From DASSKA01 sp963839365 (GTDB lineage Bacteria > Actinomycetota > Actinomycetes > Propionibacteriales > Nocardioidaceae): 64,000 nt of DNA. How positions within the stretch are numbered: position 1 is the stretch's first letter; every line of letters begins with the position of its first letter. This document shows, one piece after another, positions 43,063-49,545 of the stretch. Made by a program: the position numbers and the translations under genes. Under the pieces are notes generated by a model, which was not told the DNA's origin, did no database searches, and worked only from the letters and a program-made list of their open reading frames with translations. Location: NCBI GenBank assembly GCA_963839365.1, contig CAWIUT010000007.1, positions 62,001 to 126,000 of the forward strand, read 5' to 3'.

Positions 43063-43155
43063 CACAGTCCTCAAGTCCTCTCGTTGTGGAGCCGGCACCA
43101 GCCGGCGAGGGTCGGGCAAGATCCACGTTGCACCGTGGTCCGCAGCATGCCCGCT

Positions 43156-43479
43156 CTACGCCAGTGACAAGAAGAGCCTCTCCAGCTTCCGGGCGTCCAC
43201 GCCGTCGACGTCGGCCCCCTCGGCCAGGCACTGCTGCAGGCTGGTGGCCACGATCGCGAACCCGGCGCGGTCCAGCGCTCGGGAGACCGCGGCCAGCTGG
43301 GTGATCACGTCTTCGCAGTCCCGTCCGTCCTCGAGCAACCGGACGACCCCCGCCAGCTGGCCCTGGGCGCGTCTGATGCGGTTCACGACCGGCCGCATCC
43401 GCTCGGGATCCAGGCTGGTGGTGCCCGTCGTGGCAACGTGGTCGGCCGACGGGATGACCGGGCCGGTCGCCGGCTTCAT
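43156..43479 (-). CDS. CsoR-family repressor with a persulfide-sensor (CstR-like) cysteine pair
   Basis: The 107-residue all-helical CsoR-fold protein has RIRRAQGQLAGVVRLLEDGR followed by DCEDVITQLAAVSRALDRAG and ATSLQQCLAEG. It keeps the two Cys of the family, but the His that completes the Cu(I) site in CsoR (four residues before the second Cys) is Ser here. That pattern is the one found in CstR, which forms di- and trisulfide bonds with reactive sulfur and then releases DNA. Its start overlaps the trxA stop (TGATG). The adjacent sulfide genes and two operator-like repeats at 43903-43951 support this reading. Confidence 0.85.
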   Translation of the reverse strand: MKPATGPVIPSADHVATTGTTSLDPERMRPVVNRIRRAQGQLAGVVRLLEDGRDCEDVITQLAAVSRALDRAGFAIVATSLQQCLAEGADVDGVDARKLERLFLSLA

Positions 43480-43859
43480 CAGCGTTCTCCGCCACTCGAG
43501 GCGGGCTCCGCGGTGGCCGCGTCCCCGCCGGGCGTCACCTCGAGAGCTCGCACGGCCGAGACGACCCGCTCCAGGGCGGGTGCGGGCAGCGCCCCGGACT
43601 GGCTGTGCACGAGCGAGCCGCCCTTGAAGATCATCAGGGTCGGGATGGCCGTGATGTGTGCGGCTGCCGCAAGCTCCGGCTGGGCCTCCGTGTCGACCTT
43701 GCCGAACACGATGTCGGGGTTCGCGGCAGCCACCTTCTCGTAGACCGGCGCGAACTGGCGGCACGGACCGCACCAGGCAGCCCAGAAGTCGACGAACACG
43801 ACCTCGTTGCCGGCAACCGTGTCCTCGAAGTTGGTCATTGCGAGCTCGGTGATGGCCAT
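43479..43859 (-). CDS. trxA: Thioredoxin
   Basis: The 126-residue protein has a thioredoxin fold with active site FWAAWCGPCRQF (Cys pair about residues 30-33), cis-Pro in ITAIPTLMIFKGG, and a C-terminal extension rich in Gly/Ala/Ser. ATG at 43859 has AGGAGG 10 bases upstream. It is the first gene on the minus side of the operator region, coupled to the CstR-like regulator. A role in reducing protein persulfides or recycling the sulfurtransferases fits, but is inference. Confidence 0.92.
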   Translation of the reverse strand: MAITELAMTNFEDTVAGNEVVFVDFWAAWCGPCRQFAPVYEKVAAANPDIVFGKVDTEAQPELAAAAHITAIPTLMIFKGGSLVHSQSGALPAPALERVVSAVRALEVTPGGDAATAEPASSGGER

Positions 43860-43902
43860 GGCCCCACTACCTCCTGTGATCGGTGGGGGCCTCGGTTTGC
43901 CT

Positions 43903-43918
43903 ATACCCCCTGGGGTGT
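43903..43918. promoter_or_regulatory. CsoR/CstR-type operator site 1
   Basis: ATACCCCCTGGGGTGT is an inverted repeat (ATACCC-CCTG-GGGTGT, one mismatch) of the ATACCC-N4-GGGTAT type bound by CsoR/CstR repressors. It lies 44 bases upstream of trxA on the divergent side. Confidence 0.78.
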
Positions 43919-43935
43919 TATGGTGACCAGCATAC

Positions 43936-43951
43936 ATACCCCGATGGGTAT
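43936..43951. promoter_or_regulatory. CsoR/CstR-type operator site 2
   Basis: ATACCCCGATGGGTAT is a perfect 6-4-6 inverted repeat. Its centre is 33 bp from site 1, three helical turns, and 31 bases upstream of the rhodanese start, so one repressor could control both divergent operons. Confidence 0.82.
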
Positions 43952-43981
43952 CCCAACCATAATCTTCAAGGAGGGACCTTC

Positions 43982-44317
43982 GTGACCCTGGCGAACACGC
44001 CCGAGATCGATGTGGACCAGCTCGACGCCGCCGTGCGGACAGGCGGCGCGATCGTCGACGTGCGCGAGCCGAGCGAGTACGTGTCCGGCCACGTGCCCGG
44101 CGCCGTGCTGATCCCGATGGGCCAGCTGCCCGGTCGGGTCGAGGAGCTCGACCGCACGAGGCCGGTGTACGTCGTGTGCGCATCCGGCAACCGCAGCGCG
44201 TCGATGACGGACTTCCTGAGGGCCGCCGGCTTCGACGCATACTCGGTGGCCGGCGGGACCAGCGACTGGGCGAGCTCCGGCCGCTCCGTCGTCGCCGGCG
44301 AATCCCCCCGCTCCTGA
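43982..44317 (+). CDS. Single-domain rhodanese sulfurtransferase
   Basis: The 111-residue protein has a rhodanese domain with IVDVREPSEYVSGHVPGAVL and active-site loop VVCASGNRS (Cys acceptor). It accepts sulfane sulfur and passes it to thiols in the cytosol. GTG at 43982 has AAGGAGGG seven bases upstream. It is the first plus-strand gene after the twin operators and is followed 28 bases later by the persulfide dioxygenase. The tail GRSVVAGESPRS is polar. Confidence 0.88.
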   Translation: MTLANTPEIDVDQLDAAVRTGGAIVDVREPSEYVSGHVPGAVLIPMGQLPGRVEELDRTRPVYVVCASGNRSASMTDFLRAAGFDAYSVAGGTSDWASSGRSVVAGESPRS

Positions 44318-44345
44318 CCGATCACGACTCCCCTTGGAAGAAGCC

Positions 44346-45743
44346 ATGACTGACAGCCAGACCATGATCTCGGTGGTGCCCCTAGAGACACCGACCCTCG
44401 GCGACCGCAGCTACCTTGTGCACGACGGCGAGGTCGGCTTCGTGGTCGACCCACAGCGCGACATCGACCGGGTGCTCGATCTGCTCGAGGAGCACGACGT
44501 CCGACTCACCCACGTGTTCGAGTCCCACATCCACAACGACTACCTCACCGGGGGGTTGGCACTGGCGCAGCGCACCGGAGCCGTCTACCTGGTCAACGGC
44601 GAGGACGACGTGTCCTTCGAGCGCACCCCGGTGCGTGACGGCGACACCTTGCCCGTCGGGCCCCGCATGCTGGTGACCGCGGTCGCCACCCCGGGGCACA
44701 CGTTCAACCACCTGTCCTACGTGCTCAGCGACGCAGCCACCGATGAGAAGGTGGCCGTCTTCTCCGGCGGGTCTCTGCTGTACGGCGCGACCGGTCGACC
44801 GGACCTGCTCGGTCCCGAGCACACCGACGCCCTCGTCCGTCTGCAGCACGCGTCGGCGCACAAGCTCGCCGGCATGCTTCCGGACACCGCGAGCGTGTTC
44901 CCCACCCACGGGTTCGGCTCGTTCTGCTCCGCAACCCAGTCCGACGCGAGCTCGTCGACGATCGGGCAGGAGAAGGTCGCCAACCCGGTGCTCACCCAGG
45001 ACGAGGAGACCTACGTGCAGGAGCTGCTCGCGGGTCTCGGCGCCTACCCCGCGTACTACGCGCACATGGCTCCGGCGAACAGCTCCGGCCCCAGCGAGCC
45101 GGACCTGTCCGCTCCCGCGGAGGCCGACCCGGCGGAGCTGCGCCGGCGGATCGAGGACGGCGAGTGGGTGGTCGACCTACGCAACCGCACCGTCTTCGCG
45201 GCCGGGCACGTGCCGGGCTCGCTGAACTTCGGGCTGGACGGCAGCTTCGCCACCTACGTCGGTTGGCTCATCGACGTCGGGACCCCGCTGACCTTGCTCG
45301 GCGAGACCGCCGAGGACGTCGCCGAGGCCCAGCGCGAGCTGGTCCGGATCGGCATCGACCGTCCCTCGGCGGCGGCAACCGGCAAGCCCCACGACTGGGT
45401 CGCCGGCACCGGTCACCAGCTCAGCGCATTTCCCACCGCGACGTTCGCGGACCTCGCGCAGGTGCGTCACCACCGGGACGTGGCCGTCCTTGACGTCCGG
45501 CGCGACGACGAGTTCGCGGCCTCCCGGATCGAAGGCGCGCTCAACATCCCGCTGCACGAGCTGCCGAAGAGGTTGGCAGACGTCCCGTCCGGTGAGGTGT
45601 GGGTGCACTGCGCGGGTGGCTACCGGGCCTCGGTCGCGGCCTCGCTGCTCGACGCCGCAGGACGTCCCGTCGTCACGGTCGACGATTCGTTCGACAACGC
45701 CGGAGACGCCGATCTGCCGCTCGTCGGCACGGACGCAGCGTGA
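44346..45743 (+). CDS. Persulfide dioxygenase-sulfurtransferase (CstB-like)
   Basis: The 465-residue protein has an N-terminal metallo-beta-lactamase domain with HIHNDYLTGG and GHTFNHLSYV, the mononuclear-iron persulfide dioxygenase (ETHE1) set. Two rhodanese domains follow. The first (about 255-345) has no Cys in its loop (LTLLGETAEDVAE) and is probably structural. The second (about 370-460) has VHCAGGYRASVAA with the active Cys. This is the CstB arrangement, turning low-mass persulfides into sulfite or thiosulfate. ATG at 44346 is preceded by GGAAG. Its stop overlaps the next start (GTGA at 45740). Confidence 0.9.
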   Translation: MTDSQTMISVVPLETPTLGDRSYLVHDGEVGFVVDPQRDIDRVLDLLEEHDVRLTHVFESHIHNDYLTGGLALAQRTGAVYLVNGEDDVSFERTPVRDGDTLPVGPRMLVTAVATPGHTFNHLSYVLSDAATDEKVAVFSGGSLLYGATGRPDLLGPEHTDALVRLQHASAHKLAGMLPDTASVFPTHGFGSFCSATQSDASSSTIGQEKVANPVLTQDEETYVQELLAGLGAYPAYYAHMAPANSSGPSEPDLSAPAEADPAELRRRIEDGEWVVDLRNRTVFAAGHVPGSLNFGLDGSFATYVGWLIDVGTPLTLLGETAEDVAEAQRELVRIGIDRPSAAATGKPHDWVAGTGHQLSAFPTATFADLAQVRHHRDVAVLDVRRDDEFAASRIEGALNIPLHELPKRLADVPSGEVWVHCAGGYRASVAASLLDAAGRPVVTVDDSFDNAGDADLPLVGTDAA

Positions 45744-46564
45744 CACTGCTGATCGCCGTCCTCGCCGGCCTGCTCATCGGGCTCAGCCTCGGCGCACTCG
45801 GCGGTGGCGGGTCCGTGCTCGCGGTGCCGGTGCTGGTCTATGGTCTCGGCCAGACCGCCACGCAGGCAACCACGGGATCGCTCGTGGTCGTCGGCGTCAC
45901 CGCGGTCGTGGGCGCCATCACCGCCTACCGGACCGGCAACCTGATGCTCGGCCGAGGAATCGCGTTCGGTGTGGTCGCGATCGGTGGCGCCGCCGCCGGC
46001 GCGAAGGCGTCCGGGCTGGTTCCGCAACCGGCGTTGTTGACGGCATTCGCGGTGCTGCTGCTGGTCGTGGCGACCGTGATGCTCGTGCGGCAGGTTCGCG
46101 CTCGACGCGCCTCGGACGGAGGTCATCGGCCTCACCCCCACCACGAGGAGCCCATCGTCACCCTCCGTCCGAGGTTCAGCTGTCGTTGCTCGCGAGCAGC
46201 GACGGTGCTGGTGGCCGCCACTGTCGTCGGCCTGCTCACCGGTTTCCTGGGGGTGGGTGGCGGCTTCCTGATCGTGCCCGCACTGGTGCTCGCGCTCGAC
46301 CTGCCGATGACCTACGCGGCGGGCACGTCGCTGGTGGTCATCACGATCACCTCGGCAGCGGCGCTCCTGGTCCGCACCGGGACCGGCGCCAGTCCAGACT
46401 GGTGGCTGGTCGGACTGCTGACCGCGGCCGCGGTGGTCGGCGGCTGGGCCGGTGCCCGGCTCGCTGCCCGCATCCACACCCGACGGCTGCAGACCGCGTT
46501 CAGCGTGCTGCTGCTGGTGGTCGCCGGCTATACCGCCTCACAGGCGCTGCCGACGCTCATCTGA
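45740..46564 (+). CDS. TauE/SafE-family sulfite exporter
   Basis: The 274-residue membrane protein has about eight helices in two repeats, each with a glycine-rich signature (LGALGGGGSVLAVPVLV and TGFLGVGGGFLIVPALV). A His-rich cytoplasmic loop (GGHRPHPHHEEP) lies between the halves. TauE-type carriers export sulfite or related anions, consistent with the product of the upstream dioxygenase. GTG at 45740 overlaps the dioxygenase stop. A 34-base gap follows before the Cys-rich gene. Confidence 0.87.
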   Translation: MTLLIAVLAGLLIGLSLGALGGGGSVLAVPVLVYGLGQTATQATTGSLVVVGVTAVVGAITAYRTGNLMLGRGIAFGVVAIGGAAAGAKASGLVPQPALLTAFAVLLLVVATVMLVRQVRARRASDGGHRPHPHHEEPIVTLRPRFSCRCSRAATVLVAATVVGLLTGFLGVGGGFLIVPALVLALDLPMTYAAGTSLVVITITSAAALLVRTGTGASPDWWLVGLLTAAAVVGGWAGARLAARIHTRRLQTAFSVLLLVVAGYTASQALPTLI

Positions 46565-46598
46565 ACCGAACCCCCGAAGAAGAACAAGGAGATCCACC

Positions 46599-46766
46599 AT
46601 GTGCAGAGCAGTCACCTGCAAGTCCTGCGGCAAGACCACCTGGTCGGGCTGCGGCCAGCACGTCAACCAGGTGCTGGCAGGCGTGCCGTCCTCGCAGCGT
46701 TGCCCCGGGCATCCCAAGGAGCCCCGGAGCGGCGGTTGGCTCGGCAGCCTCTTCGGCCGCCGTTGA
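46599..46766 (+). CDS. 55-residue Cys-rich protein of the sulfide operon
   Basis: The small protein reads MCRAVTCKSCGKTTWSGCGQ and onward, with Cys at 2, 7, 10, 18 and 35 and His at 21 and 38. The CxxC pair plus later Cys/His could bind zinc or carry persulfide. ATG at 46599 has AAGGAGA at good spacing. It lies between the exporter gene and a perfect hairpin. Similar short proteins are common in actinobacteria, but I know no assigned function. Confidence 0.75.
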   Translation: MCRAVTCKSCGKTTWSGCGQHVNQVLAGVPSSQRCPGHPKEPRSGGWLGSLFGRR

Positions 46767-46789
46767 CCCGCCGTATCGACCGTTCACTC

Positions 46790-46820
46790 GCACGGACCCG
46801 TGGGCGCCACGGGTCCGTGC
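46790..46820. terminator. Perfect 14-bp hairpin
   Basis: GCACGGACCCGTGG / CCACGGGTCCGTGC with loop GCG. It stands 24 bases after the Cys-rich gene stop and has no T-run. A terminator or processing site before the last rhodanese gene is the likeliest role. Confidence 0.75.
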
Positions 46821-46829
46821 CACGTCACC

Positions 46830-46869
46830 AGCTTTCCGTACGCAGCTTTCGTACCCAGTTTTCGTACTC
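46830..46869 (+). repeat. Three 13-14 bp direct repeats before a rhodanese gene
   Basis: AGCTTTCCGTACGC, AGCTTTCGTACCC and AGTTTTCGTACTC follow one another directly, with core TTTCGTAC, ending at the ribosome site of the next gene. The spacing is near one helical turn. Repeated regulator half-sites or a 5' leader element are possible. Confidence 0.65.
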
Positions 46870-46878
46870 GGAGGAACC

Positions 46879-47469
46879 TTGACCACCAGCACGACCGAGA
46901 CCACAGCCCGCACCATCGATGTCGCCACCCTGCGCGCCCGCCTGGACGGTGACCCACCCCGGGTCCTCGACGTCCGTACGCCGGCCGAGTTCGAGACCGC
47001 CCACATTCCCGGTGCCTACAACGTTCCACTCGACCTGCTCCGTGAGCACCGCCGTGAGCTCGTTCGGCACATCGACGAGGACGTGGTCCTCGTCTGCCGC
47101 TCCGGCGCCCGCGCCGCACAGGCCGAACAGGCCCTCGGCCAGGTGGGGCTTCCCGGCCTGCGCGTGCTCGAAGGCGGGATGGTCAGCTGGCAGCAGACCG
47201 ACGGACCGGTCAACCGCGGTCGCCAGACCTGGGACCTGGAGCGTCAGGTACGCCTGGTCGCGGGCTCACTCGTGGCCGGCAGCGTCGCAGGGAGCGCGCT
47301 CCGCCCCGGACTGAAGTGGCTCGGTGCCGCGGTGGGGACGGGGCTTGCCGTCGCTGCCGTGACCAACACCTGCGCGCTCGGAATGGCGTTGGCCAAGATG
47401 CCCTGGAACCGCCCCACCGCGGAGGTCGACGTCGACGGCGTTCTGAGCGCGCTCAAGGATGAGGCGTGA
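46879..47469 (+). CDS. Membrane-anchored rhodanese (rhodanese plus DUF2892-like tail)
   Basis: The 196-residue protein has an N-terminal rhodanese domain (RVLDVRTPAEFETAHIPGAY, active loop VLVCRSGARAAQ with Cys) and a C-terminal pair of hydrophobic helices (VRLVAGSLVAGSVAGSALRP, WLGAAVGTGLAVAAVTNTCA) like DUF2892. It would act at the membrane in sulfane-sulfur transfer. The start is TTG at 46879, preceded by GGAGGAA; no other start fits. It is separated from the operon's earlier genes by a hairpin and triple repeat, so it may have its own promoter. Confidence 0.85.
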   Translation: MTTSTTETTARTIDVATLRARLDGDPPRVLDVRTPAEFETAHIPGAYNVPLDLLREHRRELVRHIDEDVVLVCRSGARAAQAEQALGQVGLPGLRVLEGGMVSWQQTDGPVNRGRQTWDLERQVRLVAGSLVAGSVAGSALRPGLKWLGAAVGTGLAVAAVTNTCALGMALAKMPWNRPTAEVDVDGVLSALKDEA

Positions 47470-47959
47470 GACGGTAGGCCGCCGCGCTCGCCTGTTCCAG
47501 GGCAGCAACGCAACGTCTCGATGAGCGACCACTCGCCCTTGACGAAATCGTGGCGGGCGCGCCGGTCCCGGCCGGCGCGCCCGCCACGAGCGTCTCGTCC
47601 CATAGCCGCTCGCGTGTGTCCCAGGCCCCCTGGAACCCACCGGGATCGGTGGCGCGCATGGCGCGAACGCTCAGACGTTGAACCGGAACGAAGTGTCCGG
47701 GTTTGGGCTGTTTGCGATTACCGTTGGTTGCCACCGGAAAATGGCCTCTGACCTGCGGACACGTGCTCCCGGGGCCGTTGGGCGACGTTGGCGATCGTCG
47801 GTCTCAGCCGGACTTCTTGCGGACTGTTTGCGGACCGCTGGAGGGTCGGAGCCCCTCCGCAGCTGGTCGAGATTCAGCGTCCATCGCGACGGCTTCAGCG
47901 TCGGCAACTCCGGGGCGAGCCGCTCGCTCTCCCGCCAGGAGTGCGCCACCCATGCCGGG
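47470..47959. other. Gene-free junction between sulfide module and island
   Basis: The 490 bases contain no frame with coding character. They hold the long hairpin at 47548-47589 and a short direct repeat (TTGCGGAC-TG-TTTGCGGAC at about 47816-47834). They may mark the left edge of the accessory region, but no attachment site or tRNA was identified. Confidence 0.5.
47548..47589. terminator. Long perfect inverted repeat (18-bp arms)
   Basis: Arms TCGTGGCGGGCGCGCCGG and its exact complement flank a TCCCGG loop, about 80 bases after the membrane rhodanese stop. GACGA / TCGTC outside the main stem extends the symmetry. It is very stable, probably terminating the sulfide operon from either side. 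No T-tract follows. Confidence 0.7.
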
Positions 47960-48277
47960 TCATTCGTCGCTGAACGCGGCCTCCCAATCCTGACCGCCGT
48001 GAAAGACGCCGAGGACGTCCACCACGAGCTCACCGGAGGACCCGTCCACCTCGTAGGCGATCAGCGTCCGCTTCTTGAAGGTGGTCGTCCGCATGCCCGG
48101 TCGGACGTCGTCGCGTGCTCGGCCAGCGCGAGGGAAGACGAGGATGCCGTCGATGCAATCGAGGATCGCCATGACGAAGCGCTGCGCGACATCCCGCGAC
48201 GCCTTCTCGGTGATCCAGTCGTCGAGAGCGTTCAGCTGCTGCTGTGCCTCAGGGGTGTAGTTGATCCGGCCCGTCAT
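47960..48277 (-). CDS. RelE/ParE-family toxin
   Basis: The 105-residue protein has the ParE/RelE fold pattern: INYTPEAQQQLNALDDWITE, a helix pair, FPRAGRARDDVRPGMRTTTF and LIAYEVDGSSGELVVDVLGV followed by FHGGQDWEAAF. Such toxins act on gyrase or ribosomes. ATG at 48277 overlaps the antitoxin stop (ATGA), so the pair is translated together, antitoxin first. It is the leftmost gene of the accessory region. Confidence 0.88.
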   Translation of the reverse strand: MTGRINYTPEAQQQLNALDDWITEKASRDVAQRFVMAILDCIDGILVFPRAGRARDDVRPGMRTTTFKKRTLIAYEVDGSSGELVVDVLGVFHGGQDWEAAFSDE

Positions 48278-48519
48278 GGACCGGCGGCCCACTTGGCCTC
48301 GAAGCCGGCGCGGACGTTCTCAGCCGGGATCGCCTGGGATGGGTCGGCCTTCAGAGCGTCGTAAGCCGCGGCGACTTCAGTGCGCAGCCACGAATCCGAG
48401 GCCAGGTCGAACGCCTCCTGCGGATCGACCGATTCGAGCAACCGGAGAGCGACGTGCTTGCGCACGTCAGGAGGCAGAGACATCCCGGCCTCGTAGAACT
48501 CCGATTCGCTCAGCGACAT
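48274..48519 (-). CDS. Addiction-module antitoxin
   Basis: The 81-residue protein matches the short unstable-antitoxin type paired with RelE/ParE: MSLSESEFYEAGMSLPPDVR, then ALRLLESVD and the C-terminal QAIPAENVRAGFEAKW, which would wrap the toxin. It is upstream of and coupled to the toxin gene. No separate DNA-binding domain is clear. The truncated HEPN-like frame lies just upstream on the same strand. Confidence 0.82.
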   Translation of the reverse strand: MSLSESEFYEAGMSLPPDVRKHVALRLLESVDPQEAFDLASDSWLRTEVAAAYDALKADPSQAIPAENVRAGFEAKWAAGP

Positions 48520-48528
48520 GACGTCAGG

Positions 48529-48663
48529 TTACTCCGAGTCCCGACGCTGGCGCAGGAACGAGGTCGCACGCGCGAGGTCTGCGGGCACCGCGTCGAACCG
48601 TCCTGCCTCGACCAGCGCGAGGACCGTCGCCTGCTGGACGCGGGTGAGCGGAGTCAACGCCAT
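48529..48663 (-). pseudogene. Truncated HEPN-like partner of a nucleotidyltransferase
   Basis: Only 44 residues (MALTPLTRVQQATVLALVEA through LRQRRDSE) remain before a stop. Proteins that start this way and follow a wHTH-nucleotidyltransferase gene normally continue for 70-100 more residues as a HEPN helical domain. Its ATG overlaps the nucleotidyltransferase end by 10 bases, the usual coupled order. I infer loss of the C-terminal part, though a short functional peptide cannot be excluded. Confidence 0.55.
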
Positions 48664-49238
48664 GGAAGCTCCCCGATCACGGCGACCGCCGGGCCGCTGC
48701 GCACGTTGTCCAGGAAGCCGGAGGACGCCGCGAACTCCTCGGGGGTGAGGATCGTCGGGTTCAGGGGACGGTGCACCGCGGCCTCGACTCGGGTGCACGC
48801 CTCGTAGACCGCGTCCACGTCGGGCTCGCCGAGCACCATGACGTCGATGTCGTGCGGTGCCGGACCGGCATCCCCGAGCATCCGCGCGGCAAAGGAACCG
48901 CAGAGGAACGCCGACTCGATGCCATCGATGCGGGCGAGCTCGTCGGCCAGGACCACCACCGGGCCCGTCGCGACCGTGAGGATCTTGCGCAAGGGGTCCA
49001 CCAGCGGACTCTCGTCGTTGGCCCGGATCAGCCTCGTGCGGCCCACGTGTCGCTCGCTCAGGATGCCAGCCTCCACCAGGCGCGCAACCTCGCGGTGCAC
49101 GGTGGGGTAGGCGAGGCCGGCCCGCTTGGCCAGATCGGTGACGCTCAGCTCGTCGCCGGTGAGCAACAAGGTGGAGAGCAGGCGCGCCTGACCGTCTGAC
49201 CTGAAGATCGGAACGAGGAGCGGCGCCTCAGTTCTCAT
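48654..49238 (-). CDS. Winged-helix / nucleotidyltransferase antitoxin-like protein
   Basis: The 194-residue protein has an N-terminal ArsR/MarR-like winged helix (DGQARLLSTLLLTGDELSVT, AGLAYPTVHREVARLVEAG) and a C-terminal MNT-type nucleotidyltransferase with SAFLCGSFAARMLGD and HDIDVMVLGEPD. Such proteins are antitoxins to HEPN toxins, often AMPylating them. ATG at 49238 (MRTEAPLLVPIF) is preferred over ATG at 49259, which lies within the -10 sequence. A near-perfect 24-bp palindrome directly upstream suggests autoregulation. Confidence 0.78.
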   Translation of the reverse strand: MRTEAPLLVPIFRSDGQARLLSTLLLTGDELSVTDLAKRAGLAYPTVHREVARLVEAGILSERHVGRTRLIRANDESPLVDPLRKILTVATGPVVVLADELARIDGIESAFLCGSFAARMLGDAGPAPHDIDVMVLGEPDVDAVYEACTRVEAAVHRPLNPTILTPEEFAASSGFLDNVRSGPAVAVIGELPWR

Positions 49239-49263
49239 ATAACTGAGGTTAACCTCCATTATA
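49239..49263 (-). promoter_or_regulatory. Palindromic operator overlapping a TATAAT box
   Basis: ATAACTGAGGTT-AACCTCCATTAT is a 24-bp palindrome with two mismatched pairs, centred on GAGGTTAACCTC. On the minus strand it includes TATAAT at 49263-49258, so binding would block transcription. The predicted start site is about 12 bases from the ATG, giving a near-leaderless message. Confidence 0.75.
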
Positions 49264-49290
49264 TCGAGAGTCAACGCCTGCCCTTCAGGG

Positions 49291-49545
49291 TTACCGCGAG
49301 TCCCCGCCGAACCGAGAATCGGCGAGGTAGTCATTGGTGTTCGTGGCCAGGTCGCACGGCAGGTCTGCACCCTCGACGATCCCGAAGAACTCGGGTGACC
49401 AGTCCTTGCCGTTGCTCCGCGGAAGCCGACGGCGCACGTCGGCAAGGGCGGCGGCGGGCGATCCGTCAGCGGGGCCAAGGTCCGGGCCCGCTCCCACCTT
49501 CGCGGTTGGCGCGGACGCGATCCATGATCGAGCGGTCCGGGTCAC
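49291..49545 (-). CDS. 84-residue hypothetical protein coupled to DUF3024
   Basis: GTG at 49545 overlaps the DUF3024 stop at 49542-49544 (GTGA), and the frame runs to TAA at 49291. The C-terminal half (RSNGKDWSPEFFGIVEGADL then PCDLATNTNDYLADSRFGG) looks like a genuine small acidic protein, and the N-terminal half is low complexity. Position after a DUF3024 gene in a toxin-antitoxin-rich zone hints at an addiction partner. No family is recognised. Confidence 0.45.
   Translation of the reverse strand: MTRTARSWIASAPTAKVGAGPDLGPADGSPAAALADVRRRLPRSNGKDWSPEFFGIVEGADLPCDLATNTNDYLADSRFGGDSR

Noticed and set aside
47678..48364. A plus-strand frame across the ParE region
   Set aside because: It is antisense to the coupled toxin-antitoxin pair and has no recognisable domain.
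49236..49262. ATG at 49259 as start of the nucleotidyltransferase protein
   Set aside because: It lies inside the TATAAT box and palindrome, and the family normally begins at the later MRTEA.
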